Source: Caenorhabditis remanei (taxonomy: Eukaryota; Nematoda; Chromadorea; Rhabditida; Rhabditidae). Taken from it: a stretch of DNA of 64,000 nt. Both the position numbers and the translations under genes were made by a program. Shown here one piece after another: positions 11,117-22,187 of this stretch. The notes beneath the pieces are model-generated. The model did not search any database. It had not been told where the DNA came from and saw only the letters and a program-made list of their open reading frames with translations. The stretch lies in NCBI RefSeq assembly GCF_010183535.1, contig NC_071328.1, positions 3,720,001 through 3,784,000 on the forward strand. Reading direction: 5' to 3'. How positions within the stretch are numbered: the stretch's first letter is position 1; each line of letters begins with the position of its first letter.

Positions 11117-12942
11117 GTATGTAGGCTTCATGGGGGTTGTCTCTTTGAACACTTGAAAGTTGACACAGTGCACACACCTACCGTAACCCCGTAACCCTAA
11201 GATTATCAGTAGAGCGCATTAAATCACGCCTATTTCCGGCGACCGGGTGACACACAGCTTGAAAAATGGTTTTCTGAAAAATGAAAAATGATGTGCGAAT
11301 TCCGAATTTGAAATTGAGAAGTGCATATTTTTCGAGTCTTCATGTTCCGTGTCTTCCCAAAAACCATGTCGAAAATTTTTTTTCCCAAAAACCAAGACAG
11401 TCGGTACGCGGGATAAAACTATTAGTACATCATACATCGGTGACGTCGTAACATCTGCCTTGATCCACACAACAACGGGAGATGAGACAGCTGCTGCACG
11501 TCACCGTAGTGTGATTCTTATCGGTGAGTGAGGATCCTCAAGAGGTTAAGGAGAATGTGGACAGTTGAGGCGGGGTAGGGATGATTCTGAAGGGGTTGAT
11601 TGTTGTACTTTGGAGAATCTGAATCTGGTTCAAAAAGATTTAGAATGTTTGAATTTCAACATGGCTTTAGATAACAAATCTAGATTTACATTTTTGTAGT
11701 TGACAACTTTTTGGCACGCACCCTCGAAGGTGTAATAGAACTCAATTTAGTTCAAAATTCTTAGAATAGACATGCTTTGACAAGTGAGACTCTGTCATGG
11801 CTTCGAAAAGGTCTGAACGTTTTATGTTTATATTAGTTTGGAAGACCTCATCTAGCTCTCAAATTGTCTAGTTGACAACTTTTCCGTAAAATTCCTCTCC
11901 TAAAAGTTATAGACGTCTGGATGCAACACTGCCATCCATCTTCAAGAGAGACAATGAGTAGGCGACGTCACATCTCTAGTGACAACCGCGTAAAATTGCC
12001 TAGGGAGGACTTGGGTAAAAAACAAACTTGTCACGAACCGGGCCTGGCCGAAATCGGATTTTATCTAGGCGCAGCTTGACCCGTCATTCCGGGGTTCGGA
12101 TACAAACATTTTTTAAACTAAATTTTGAATTTTTTTTCCGAAAATTGCGAATTTTTGACTATACTTCAGAATTCGATCAAAAGCTAGTTATGCATCAGGC
12201 AATTGGATTATTCTTAATTTACCCTTTTAAAATTCAAAAATTTTGGCCAAAAAGTAGGTACCGACTCGGCCCTCCCGAAATTTGACAATCTTGGGTAAAA
12301 AAGTTGTCAACTACAAAACTGAAGATTTAGAGTTCTCTGCTACGTTTGTTACACATTTGCTGTTTCTATTTTAGTTTAAAAACGCACGATTTACAGAAAT
12401 ATTTATTTGGAAAAATAAAGTTAAAAATGGAAAGTTTCGAAAACATGCAGACAAAAAGATAGTTTGTGATAGATACGTTAAAAAAGGAAAAGTTTTCATA
12501 AAGAGATTCGAGAAAAAGTGAAAAAAAAGAAAACTACAATTTTACGGTTTTCTTATTAATAGAAAATGTTTCTCACAATCAGAATAAAAACATCAAATTG
12601 ACGACTGATAAGTTAAAAATAGGAAGTTTCGAAAATATGAAGACAGAAAAGAAAGATAGATAAGTTTGAAAAAACAGTAATTTTCAAAACAGAGAAATTT
12701 GAGAATAGCTTGAAAAGAAACAATTAAGGTTTCCCTATCGAAAACAATTTTCATAGCCAGAATTCAGGTTCCAAGTAGATAAGCAAGAAAATAAAGGTAA
12801 TGAAATTAGGAAGGTTCAAAGTTGTACACAAAAGCAAAGTGCCAAGTGCCAGCCAAGTTTTAATTAATACTCGGAATTGTAGAATTTGCAAAAAAAAAGA
12901 AGTGGATTCAAAAAATCACAATTGAGAGGGAGAAGGCCGAAT

Positions 12943-12955
12943 GGGGGGGGGGGGG
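12943..12955 (+). repeat. Uninterrupted G13 tract
   Basis: Thirteen consecutive G residues. In C. elegans such tracts are known to be unstable without the DOG-1/FANCJ helicase. Confidence 0.85.
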
Positions 12956-13091
12956 ACAGAAGTTATATAGTGGGTACCTCACATTTGAAACTTGAGATTG
13001 CCTAGCTTAAGCTTCGTATCATCAGCTATCTGAAGGAGTTGCTACCCAGCCAAAGCTAAAATTCAAGTATCTGATACCCAAAATAAGGTAA

Positions 13092-14113
13092 TCATTGCTC
13101 CTGCTCATCGACCATCTCGAATGAAGCCTCCTGCTCCAGTAGTTGTTCCGCTGGTGCTCCTCCCCAAACCGCCGTGATATCATATCTCCATTCTCCATTG
13201 AACTCTATCATTCTCTCTCCTGGTAACTCTCTCTGGAAATAAATGCAAATACGCTCTACTGGTAATAACTCGGGACAGTTCTTACAACTGCGCTCCACCA
13301 AAATTCTCTTGAAAAATGTCTCTTTTTCTCTGAGTCTCTCAATTTCGCACACAATTTAATTTGGTTTCGGTAGAGCGCGGCTGCAAGAAGCGTATCGAAG
13401 ACTTGACCTACCAAAGGACCTCCCAATAAGTCATCCAAAGTCATATCCTCCTCCTCAGCACCAATAGTGAGCACACTCATACTCTCGGATACAGTATCCT
13501 CAGCGTCCATGACCAATTCCACTTGATTTTGCTCCATTTGGCTCTCCAGATCCGAGATTTTCTGGAGAATCGACTCCATTTGCTGGCGAGTCGCATTCAA
13601 ATCGCCATGGAGAATTCCCGTTTGTTGGCGGTTTTCCGAGATCATAGTGAGCAATTTTTTGAAGGAGAGCTCTTCTGTTGGCTCCGTGACGTCTTCTTCA
13701 ACTCCTCGGAGTCTTTTGTTCTCCTTGCTCAACGCCTCATTCTCCTCTCCTAACTTCTTCATCTCACTTCGGTAGAATTTCGACGCCTTCATTTTCTCCT
13801 CGATACACTCGTCACGATCCGCATGGACGACGTCTAACAGCCGCTGGCTCTCCAAGAACTCGGCATGTTTCTCGTGAAGACGTGCCTTCAAAATAGCATT
13901 CTCCTCTTCCAGCATCTTGGCACGGGTTCGGAAAACTGACTTTTCTTTTTCCAGCCAAGATTTTTCCAGCGACAAGTTGTCACACTTGATTTTGAAGTTC
14001 ATGATATCTTCATCCTTCACATGCAATTCTTTTCTCAATTGCTCGATATGAATCATCTTTTCCTTGATTCGATCCATAAGCGACTCACATGAGTCACATT
14101 CCTTCGATTCCAT
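13092..14113 (-). CDS. Coiled-coil protein with N-terminal CxxC, 280 aa
   Basis: Two exons: 13412-14113 (ATG; 234 codons) and 13092-13232 (TAA), phase 0. The intron (donor GTAGGT, acceptor TTTCCAG) is only 179 bp and is largely one copy of the dispersed GCGCTCTACCGAAA repeat. Reading straight through it gives a spurious C-terminus. The protein begins MESKECDSCESLMDRI, with a CxxC pair, then has near-continuous coiled coil to about residue 210 and an acidic segment (AEEEDMTLDDLLGGPL). The short last exon contains MIEFNGEWRYDITAVW and an acidic end. The N-terminal CxxC plus coil recalls the gene at 18619-19260 (CHGC), though I cannot show they are paralogues. A splice-like CTCCAG lies 10 nt before the ATG. 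Confidence 0.85.
13276..13393. repeat. Dispersed GCGCTCTACCGAAA-type foldback, intronic copy a
   Basis: The ends form an inverted repeat (CTTACAACTGCGCTCCACC / GGTAGAGCGCGGCTGCAAG) around a core TCTGAGTCTCTCAATTTCGC. It lies wholly inside the intron of the coiled-coil gene. Confidence 0.75.
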
Positions 14114-15104
14114 TTTTTCAACTGGAGAAAAAATCTGAAAATCTTAAATTTTGAAAAGAAAAAGAAAACAAAATAAGGAATGACTAGGTGGCAAGCTATT
14201 GATCCGTGTTGCTTAGGGAGACCGTGAGAAGGAAAAGAGGACGGAGAGAAAGAGCTTTCTCCGTGAGAAGCAGATGGAGCTAGTGCTCCTAGAAACACCA
14301 ATTATATGATTATGGGAGGTGGGTGACCCAACCAGGTGAACGGAGCGGAGGAAATGAGTATAATGAAAAGCAACCTCCGAAGAGAAGAGAAATGTGGGGC
14401 AGTGTTCAAAACAAAATGAGGAAGTCTGGTTCGTTTTGTTCATTATGTATTATGCGGTAAAGTAGACAAATCTTTCTTTTTATGGGTCCGATTTTCGACA
14501 ATTTGTTGAAATTGCAAAGCGAATGAGTAGAAAACTGTCTGAGATTTTGTTAGGGTTCCAAAAACTAGATTCTAAAGATATCGCCTCAATGCTCCTTCCA
14601 AACAGAGTTTGAAAACTAATTACTTCACAGTTTCCGACACTGCAACAAAGAACTGCAAGAAACGTGAACACGATTTTGTCACGTTCAAAACCAATTCTTT
14701 TATTTTTTGCACTGAAAATCCAGTAGTTTTTAGGTTTTTCGTCGCAATGAATGGAAGAAGGTCTCATCCATCAGTATTGTGAATAACTAAATTATCTATC
14801 TTATGAGCCAGAAAACGTTAATTTTGGTCTAAAATTGGCTATTTCGATACAGAAAAACCGATTATCAGATAATTGAGATTTTCACCAATTTCAGCTAATA
14901 CTTGGGAAACTAGTCCCTGGCCTTATATGGCTAGTAACGATTTACAATACACACGGCTCAATATGGACTCATTTCAGTTTTAGAAAACAGGCATAAAACT
15001 AGAAAAAAATTGAAAAATTTGGACACCTCGATGAACATCTATTGGAAAAAAAACTTATTGAAGAACCAAATTACGTTTTTTATTGATCATATAGTTTAAA
15101 TCTA

Positions 15105-15425
15105 TATCTTCATTTTTGTAGTTGACAACTTTTTTGTACGAGCACTTCCTAGAGAGTTATGATCATTTTAAGTGGACAGCTAAAAATCACTATATTTTGC
15201 ACTGAAAATGGTCGATTTGAGGGAGAAATTACTTTGTCGATATGTAACTTGCTAGGGAGTGCCTGTGCAGAAAAGTTGTCAACTACATATAAAAATGAAG
15301 CTCTGCCTTTGTTCTGTATGGTTTATACATAATTTACTTCGTGAAACAGTCAGGAATACCGTAACACCATCTCAAAGTTGAACATTTTCAACTGAAATAG
15401 TTAATCGTAGCTAAACGATTTCAAA
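15105..15425. mobile_element. GTTGTCAACTAC-type foldback element
   Basis: Inverted arms: TTTTTGTAGTTGACAACTTTT at about 15112, and AAAAGTTGTCAACTAC at 15271, around a core with TATTTTGCACTGAAAATGGTC. The same core recurs at 22.9, 27.7 and 43.4 kb. Confidence 0.6.
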
Positions 15426-15460
15426 AAGTTATAAACCTTCAAAGCATAGAATTAGGAATC

Positions 15461-15590
15461 TATTAGCTCAGCATAGTTCTATCGAAACATTCTTGAAAAA
15501 TGTCTCTCTTTCTTTGAGTCTCCCAATTTCGCACACTCTTTTCATTGGTTTCGGTAGAGCGTGGTTGCAAGAAGAGTGCCGTGCTAATAG
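15461..15590. mobile_element. GCGCTCTACCGAAA-type element, copy b, complete termini
   Basis: The outer ends TATTAGCTCAGCA and TGCCGTGCTAATA are an imperfect inverted repeat. The interior matches the intronic copies. It is the only copy in this window that is not inside an annotated intron. Confidence 0.65.
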
Positions 15591-16351
15591 AAAAAATCTG
15601 TTGTTTCTGCTATTCATACGATACATTTTCTTATAAAGTGCTAATGCCCTTTCCAGATTGGGACTTAAAAAATCTTCCTGATGTTGAACTGAACCTTCTG
15701 CTGTCTCTCTGAATTTTAATTTCCACCAACAAAAAGATTAGGGATACAATCTTTCCTTAAAAACTACATAAAATTGAATTCAGTCTGGTATTTACCAAAT
15801 TCATTTTTAGGCTGACTGAAAAAACATCGGGGGAGACAAATGTGAAATATTAGCAAAATATTTATAAAGTTTGATGAATAACCTGGTGCGGTTTCTGAAC
15901 AATTCATAACTCAGACGTCAATGAATCCGCTTCACTGCTTCTGATAATATTACCCTTTATGCTTCAAAGCTCCGCCCACAGGATTCTAAGAATTTGGGTT
16001 TCAAAAAAAAGGTGGAAATTGTAGCGGTCAGAAACCTTCAAACTCGGCGAGAGACAAGATTCTACATGCACAAAATTTGGAATTTGGATAAAAGTGCGTG
16101 AACTTTTAAAAGGGCAGAAAACGTCACGAAGTTTTTTGAGCACACGTTTAGAAAATACGTGGATAGATCTGAAATTGCGTTTGTTAAAAAGAACAAATAA
16201 ATCTCATTTTGCCTGAAAATCTGTTAGACTTCTCTCTTTTCAATGTATATATTCATTTTCATTTTGTGAGTCTGGGGTACCAAATGCGCTCTACGGAAAC
16301 TTTATAGAAGTATTTCCACTATCTTGGCACTAGGTTTGGTTGGAATAGTTC

Positions 16352-17785
16352 ATGGAGACGATGACGTCATCTCTTTGGCAGGACATCATGCGTCAGGAAA
16401 GTCTCCGCAGGTTTGAAGATGTTATGGATCGGCAGATATTTAAAAATAAATTATCATATTTAATAGAATTAATCAAAAAGACGAGCAACAGTCTAACCAA
16501 AATTGCGGGAAAACTGACACAAATCGGCTCAAAAAGTGGTCCTGGACGTGGAAGAACTTTTCATGACCTAGGAACCCAACAGAAAAAGTTCGGCTAGCAC
16601 TGATCATTTTGAGCTTTTTGAGACTGAAATTTTGTAGCCTGAGAGTTACCGTAAAAACTGTATTAAAACGGAACCTGTGTTATAACAGGACCTTCTACAT
16701 GCTCAAAATGCACCACTTGTGTTCTCCAGCACATTTTCCATGATTCTGATTAAAACCAGCGTGATTAGTATATCAGTTCGAATAGAAACCAGAATGTCTA
16801 GAAAATATTTTTAGCAAACTCTTAGAAGTCTCAAAAACCATAATACTTTTCTTGAAGGTAGCTGAAAATAAAGTTTTTACGGTTCCTCAAAGTTTTGTAA
16901 AAATCTGTCAAATTTCAGAAAATCACGTCATTAAATACATTTCTTCTTCTCAAAAATTAAAATTTCAGATAGTATTCATCAACTACTTTGATACCTTCCC
17001 AACCAATGCGTATCCTCACAAAGAGGATGGAGTGACCCGTGAAATTCCACCCGATGAGCGGTACTTGTTGGTAATACGGAACTCCATCATATGAATAAAA
17101 TGAAACTTTTCCAGCCACCCTCTATGACGTACATGATCTACATAGTCCTTGGTATTCTCTCTCTTCTGATTCTCTTCCATTTGCTTCGTCGTCGCCCCAT
17201 TGATCACTATGAAGGACACGAGAAGATGAATTGTGATCGAGAGGAAGAGCAGGAATTTGATAGAATGAGGAAGACGAAAGATCTGGAAGCGTCGAGACTT
17301 TATTTCTATAAACAACGGACAAGCCACGTGGCGACGTCGGAGAAGTTGGAGGCCACTTTTGGAAGAGATTTCAATCACGAGATTAGTGGATTGAGTGATG
17401 CAGAGTATGCAAAGGTGGGCGGAGTTGAGGAAAGAGAATTAGCACGGCGCGTTTCGTACAACTGCGCTCTACCGAAACCGAAGAAAATAGTGTGCAAAAT
17501 TGAGAGACTCAGAGAAAAATAGACATTTGTAAAGGGCATTTCGGTGGAGCGCAGTTGTAAGAGCTGTGCCTAGCAGAGTTGCATGGAATTCCGACTTCCA
17601 ACTTCCGGGCATTTTTCCATTCCGATTTCCGACTTCAGACTTCCGGATAAGAAGTTTTCACTTCCATGCAACTCTGATGCCTAGCTAATATTGAAATATA
17701 ATATTGAGAGTTTCAGAAAGAAAAAGTGACGATGACAACTGTAAAGTTGAGAGGAAAGACGATTGATGATGAAGAAGGGATTTGA
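16352..17785 (+). CDS. Probable KCNE/MiRP-like single-pass membrane protein
   Basis: Firm exons: 16969-17070, 17115-17414 and 17717-17785 (TGA), all phase 0. A proposed first exon is 16352-16420 (ATG; phase 0, weak GTTATG donor), giving about 179 aa. The N-terminus before the membrane (IVFINYFDTFPTN) is followed by one strong transmembrane helix (MIYIVLGILSLLILFHLL), then LRRRPIDHY and a charged tail. This arrangement, with an F-I-x-Y-x-D pattern ahead of a single helix, resembles KCNE2/MPS potassium-channel accessory subunits. That is family-level inference, not a proven match. The last intron (17415-17716) contains a GCGCTCTACCGAAA repeat and a hairpin. A poly(A) signal AATAAA is at 17803. 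The start is the weakest part of the model; if exon 1 is wrong, translation could begin at the ATG at 17124 instead. Confidence 0.6.
17438..17571. repeat. GCGCTCTACCGAAA-type element, copy c (intronic)
   Basis: Begins ATTAGCACGGC, has the arms TACAACTGCGCTCTACCG and GGTGGAGCGCAGTTGTA, and lies 23 bp past a 5' splice site. Confidence 0.7.
17574..17676. repeat. Hairpin CAGAGTTGCATGGA family, longer copy
   Basis: Left CAGAGTTGCATGGAATTCCG, right CACTTCCATGCAACTCTG, with internal TTCCGACTTC repeats. It directly abuts the preceding repeat in the same intron. Confidence 0.65.
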
Positions 17786-17802
17786 ACTGTTTAGAGTGTG
17801 TG

Positions 17803-17808
17803 AATAAA
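17803..17808 (+). terminator. Poly(A) signal AATAAA
   Basis: 18 nt beyond the TGA of the KCNE-like gene. Confidence 0.6.
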
Positions 17809-18537
17809 CTTTTTTTTAAATGTTAACTCTGAAATACATGTCAAAAACGTTTTACATTGGATTTCATCGAATTGCAAGGAAATAAGATTATCGATAAGTC
17901 TTAGTGGATTCCGATGTTGCTAATGCGCTCTACTGATATATCCGACAATAAACTTCTCCCACCACGAATACTACAGTAACCCAGAACTGCAAATTGTGTT
18001 TTGAGCTGTAACTTTGTCAGTTTTTACCAAAATTCAAACATTCATTAAAGTTTCGAATCAGGTATAATCATGCTATGGTTTTGTGTAGATTGGGTCCGAA
18101 CACGAAAACTACAGTAACCCGAAAATCGTTGCAGGACCCAATTTCTTTCAAACCTAGCCATGATTATACTTTTCAGAAAGCTATCAGAGCGCTGATTTCA
18201 AAAATCTCAATTTCAAAAAAAAAGTTACATAAAACTGATAGGAATACGGTAGAAAACGTGATTTGAAGTTTTGGGTCACTGTAGTTTTCGTGGTGGGACC
18301 CAAATCTTAGCATGATTATACTTTTCTGAAAGCCCTTGACTTCTTGAATTCAAAAATGTTGATCAACATACCGCAAACTGCCAGAGCACAGATTTAAATC
18401 AAAGAGAATTACACATTCATCAGTCACTGAGCACGCGAAGCGGTTGCGACGCGTGTCACAGTCCTCATATCTCCTGGGGACATCATTTCTCTAGACATGT
18501 AAAATACAAAACAGTACACATCTTCTTCCGATTCAAA
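17809..18537. other. Intergenic, with CTACAGTAACCC repeats
   Basis: Between convergent genes. 18070-18310 carries inverted copies of GGGTCC...CGAAAACTACAGTAACCC with GATTATACTTTTC flanks. The same repeat occurs at 46.1-46.25 and 49.65-49.85 kb. No gene seen. Confidence 0.55.
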
Positions 18538-18543
18538 TTTATT
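18538..18543 (-). terminator. Poly(A) signal for the 18619-19260 gene
   Basis: Minus-strand AATAAA about 76 nt after the stop codon. Confidence 0.55.
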
Positions 18544-18618
18544 CAACTTTAATAGTAACATAAAACCAAAAAAAACTTCGGAAATTACAGAACATTATTA
18601 GAGAACAATAACACGAGT

Positions 18619-19260
18619 TTAGACATCCGACGATCTCTTGCTGCCCTGTGCGATCTGCATCAAACGACCGGAGGTTTCCTTGACGTCGTCCTTCTTCTCC
18701 ACAGCTCCATTCTCAACGTTCTCCTTGTCCGCTCCCCTCTTCAACGCCGCAATCTCCTGCTCGTTCTTCATCAACATCTTGTTCGCCTTGGCCAACTCTC
18801 TTCTGTACCACTGAACATCCTCGTGAGTTTTCTCTGCATCCTCCTTGTAGATCAACATCTCCTCCTTCTTCTCCATTGCGTAGTCATGACAGTTTTGATA
18901 CTTCTCTGTCCACTTCTGCTGGATAGCGTTATACCACTCTTCCAATGGGTACTGCTCCAGATTCTTGACTTCTTTCTGAAGAGACTCCGTCAACTTTTTG
19001 TTGATCTCCACCAACTCTTGCACCTTCTCATCTGGAGTGGTTCTCTTGAGCAAAGCTCTCATTGTGCCAGCCTGAAGTCTCTCCAATTCCAGTTGTCTTT
19101 GCAAAGCTTCGATCTGACGCTGCATTGTGTTCTTATCCACTTGATACTCGATGTTCGTCAAGTACTTATTGTCCATCATCTCCTGAACCTTGCGAATTTG
19201 TCGTTGACATCCGTGACAGTAGGTCTGTGCAGATGTCGTCGGTGGGTTGTAGCGTTGCAT
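18619..19260 (-). CDS. Coiled-coil protein with CHGC motif, 213 aa
   Basis: Single coding exon. The ATG at 19260 lies just after a TTTCAG acceptor (ATTAAACT then ATG), suggesting trans-splicing or a 5' UTR intron. Residues 1-13 are polar, followed by TYCHGCQRQIRK, which could bind metal or form a disulphide. Coiled coil then covers residues 20-175, with a proline break at LEQYPLEEWYNAIQQKW. The C-terminus is basic and acidic, with KRGADKENVEN and a final KRSSDV. Expression machinery looks intact (stop plus poly(A) signal). I recognise no family beyond generic coiled coil. It may belong to the same local group as 13092-14113. Confidence 0.85.
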   Translation of the reverse strand: MQRYNPPTTSAQTYCHGCQRQIRKVQEMMDNKYLTNIEYQVDKNTMQRQIEALQRQLELERLQAGTMRALLKRTTPDEKVQELVEINKKLTESLQKEVKNLEQYPLEEWYNAIQQKWTEKYQNCHDYAMEKKEEMLIYKEDAEKTHEDVQWYRRELAKANKMLMKNEQEIAALKRGADKENVENGAVEKKDDVKETSGRLMQIAQGSKRSSDV

Positions 19261-20504
19261 AGTTTAATCTGAAAATTCAAAATTTGAAGAGATAGAGTCG
19301 GAACCTGATTCCAGGAGTCAAAAAGAACGTAAACATAAAAAAGAATAGACAAATCAATAAAAACGCTCTCTATTTGCGGAGGCAGTGGGGGACCTTAATG
19401 ATGAGTAATGATGAATGTGTCCTTGACGTGGTTACGTGGCAAATGTACGGTAGGCGGTGACTGGAGGAGGAGGCTCCGCCCAGTTTTTCCCAGGAGCACC
19501 GGGGATAGGGGAGCTTAGGGTCCACGGATTAGGGAACAACTGAATGTAGAGGTTTTCGGACTACAAACTACAAAAAAGCATACTTGTCAAGGCCCGGGTA
19601 CTTGGCGCCAAAACTTAAAATTCAAAACTTTTTCGAATTTTTTTTGCGAAAAAGTCAAATTTTCGAATATCATTCAGAATTAGAAAAAAATCTGAAAAAT
19701 CATCAAAAATGTTCACATTTTGATGCAAAATTGAAAAAAATTGATTCATTTTTTGAAGCCGGACCTTCGAGCCTATGCTCGGTGTTTGCGGACTGCGAAT
19801 TTTGCTTTGAATGTTTGGCCCCGCCTCCAAAATGAATAACATTTATATTAATGACCTCTCTAACACTATGCAAAAGTCTAAGGCTTTGAGGATGGGGACT
19901 TAAAACTGAAATTCAAATAAAAATTTCAAGATCGAATCCACGGATCTAGTGGAACCTCCGTCAGAAAGCACAAAGACGCAAAATGTGCGACCCCGTACAC
20001 GTACACCTACAATATCGATCTGGGATACCGACCACGTAGATAAACCGTTCATTATGTATGTTTGTATGTGACCTACAGCAATTAGCACTAACACGAAGAG
20101 ATCAGAGGATTGAGAGACAGATGTTTTCTGACAGTAATCCAGTGTGGCTCGACGAATAGAAGATAAAATCTTAAGATTGCTGTACGACATAGTGGCATAA
20201 TGGATTTTGAAAATGGAACCGTGACAGACGTAACAAAAAATGGGCGGGGTGGCAGCGAGCTTTTGACACGTGATTTATATTATTCGAAAGCTGAGATCAT
20301 ACCAAAATGTTTCTGATGGCTGAAAAATCTGGGTCAGAAGATCAGGAATGACGGAAAAGGGGACAAAGACTGATGACAATAATCAGACTTTCAAAATAAC
20401 CAAAATGGCCCGACACATTTATTCTAATACGGGTTTTACGGTATATGTCAAAAATTTACAAGATTTTCACAAATAGGAAATTCAACGTTTACATACTTGC
20501 AAAC

Positions 20505-21945
20505 CGCCCGGCCCGTAACTCGCTTAATATGTACGTATTCTTAGAGGCTGAAAAATATACAAAAATGTAGATCTCGGCGAGTTGTATGTCTGTGATATAA
20601 TACGGGCCGGGTGGCAAATCGTTAATAAGCCGCGGGTCGGGTTTTTTCCTTTTTCCGGTCCGCGGCGCTTTAAGAAATTAACCACCTGACCCGTAGTAGA
20701 TCACAAACATACAGTAGCGAGCATAAGTGAGTACCCCTAGGTACTTTTATGTATAACTCAGCTGAATCATGTCCGTTTTGCCTAAACTTTTTTTTGAATA
20801 GAAGCCAAAATATTCAGCAATACGAATATAGGTTTTTAAAAAAACTTCCATCACTGATTTTTTCGATAATCGATTTTTCCTGATCTTGATTTGAAAATCC
20901 GAAAAAAATACTTTTTATTTTTCTCTTGGAGTTATTGAGTTTTTGATGTCAAAATGATGGAACATGTTCAAATAAACAAAAAATTATGTTGAATTGGCTT
21001 CTCAACTCCTGAGCATCGTGCTAGAGCTCCAGAAGTCAAAAGTAGTGTCCTCGGAAAAATCTTCATAACTCATCAAAAAATCATCCAGATTAGTCGAAAC
21101 ATGCACCAAAAGACGTGTCTTGTGTATTTCTACGAGCCAACATCAAAAAATTACAGATTAAGAAAAAATAATTTTTCTAATTTTTTTCACTACAAATTTT
21201 TTAAATTCCTAATTTTTCTCAATTTCTGGTATTTCCTGGATGAAAAACAAACATAACTTTCAAAAACTGCATGCAAGATGCTTTATCACACATGATAAAA
21301 CACATTTATGTGTTCCTTGTTCGTGTTGTAGTCAGAAAATACCAGAAATTGAGAAAAATATTAATTTAAAAAAATTTGTAGTGAAAAAAATTAGAAAAAT
21401 TATTTTTTCTTAATCTGTAATTTTTTGATGTTGGCTTGTAGAAATACACAAGACACGTCTTTTGGTGCATGTTTCGACTGATCTGGATGATTTTTTGATG
21501 AGTTATGAAGATTTTTCCGAGGACACTACTTTTTACTTCTGGAGCTCTAGCACGATGCTCAGGAGTTGAGAAGCCAATTCAACATAATTTTTTGTTTATT
21601 TGAACATGTTCCATCATTTTGACATCAAAAACTCAATAACTCCAAGAGAAAAATAAAAAGTTTTTTTTCGGATTTTCAAATCAAGATCAGGAAAAATCGA
21701 TTATCGAAAAAATCAGTGATGGAAGTTTTTCAAAAAACCTATATTCGTATTGCTGAATATTTTGGCTTCCTTTCAAAAAAAAGTTTAGGCAAAACGGACA
21801 TGATTCAGCTGAGTTACACATAAAAGTACCTAGGGGTACTCACTTATGCTCGCTACTGTAGAACTCGCCGAGATCTACATTTTGGTATAATTTTTAGCCA
21901 CTAAGATTGCGTAATAAGCGAGTTACGAGCCGACCCGTCTTTCAG
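20505..21945. mobile_element. GGGCCGG/GTAACTCGC palindromic element, interrupted
   Basis: The left part runs from ACTTGCAAACCGCCCGGCCC to CCACCTGACCCGTAGTAG. The right part resumes GAACTCGCCGAGATCTACAT and ends near GCGAGTTACGAGCCGACCCG. The two halves are adjacent in intact copies at 33.4, 36.6 and 37.3 kb. Here they are separated by the 1151-bp insertion at 20710-21860. Confidence 0.8.
20710..21860. mobile_element. 1.15-kb Tc1/mariner-like perfect foldback element
   Basis: Two inverted arms of about 530 bp begin TACAGTAGCGAGCATAAGTG and match almost base for base, with a loop of roughly 100 bp around 21240-21335. The ends carry TA on both sides and the insertion splits the sequence CACAAACA/GAACTCGCC, which is contiguous in a sister repeat at about 36838-36852. 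This is the signature of a TA target duplication. It has no open frame, so it is non-autonomous. Transcription through it would give long perfect double-stranded RNA. Confidence 0.9.
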
Positions 21946-22187
21946 TATGACACTTATCTCAGCATACGACACTCTGACTCTCTACAGTTGGCACAGTGCC
22001 AAGAAATGACTGCGTGCGGTTGACTAGGACGTCACAGGCCTCCAACAGGACTCTTCAAACACTACGGACAATCAAGGGTTCCCTCACAAATCGATATTTT
22101 CTCGTCCTTTTTTCTCTCTCTCAATTTTCCATTTTCGATTCTCCAGCTCCTCGTGCACACTTCTCATTTAAAAAATTCCAGCCCAAC

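Larger units (their letters stand above)
10911..13091. other. Intergenic region with scattered repeats
   Basis: No gene seen. It holds a hairpin at 11056-11116, single GTTGACAACTTTTT-type repeat fragments near 11700, 11875 and 12305, and an A/T-rich stretch 12000-12290 resembling repeats at 19.6 and 37.8 kb. 12360-12930 is A-rich and low in complexity, ending in a 13-G tract. Confidence 0.55.
14114..16351. other. Intergenic region rich in foldback fragments
   Basis: 14114-14460 may contain the promoter of the minus-strand gene. 14640-14885 is a one-armed copy of the foldback at 54.9-55.4 kb (shared GGTCTCATCCATCAG). 15105-15425 is a GTTGTCAACTAC-type foldback. 15461-15590 is a GCGCTCTACCGAAA-type element. 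15600-16350 shows no clear structure. Confidence 0.55.
19261..22187. other. Gene-free region holding nested foldback elements
   Basis: 19261-19560 is probably promoter of the minus-strand gene. 19580-19850 matches A/T-rich repeats elsewhere (CTTGGCGCCAAAACT occurs again at 44.77 kb). 19900-20480 has no clear structure. 20505-21945 is a palindromic element split by a Tc1-like foldback. 21950-22187 leads into the F-box gene. Confidence 0.6.

Noticed and set aside
13256..13411. Extended C-terminus of the 13092-14113 protein read straight through the repeat
   Set aside because: The extension is a translation of the dispersed GCGCTCTACCGAAA element. A GTAGGT donor and in-phase last exon give a better model.
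17415..17522. C-terminal extension of the KCNE-like protein
   Set aside because: Same repeat translated in the other orientation. Splicing at 17414 to 17717 keeps frame and avoids it.
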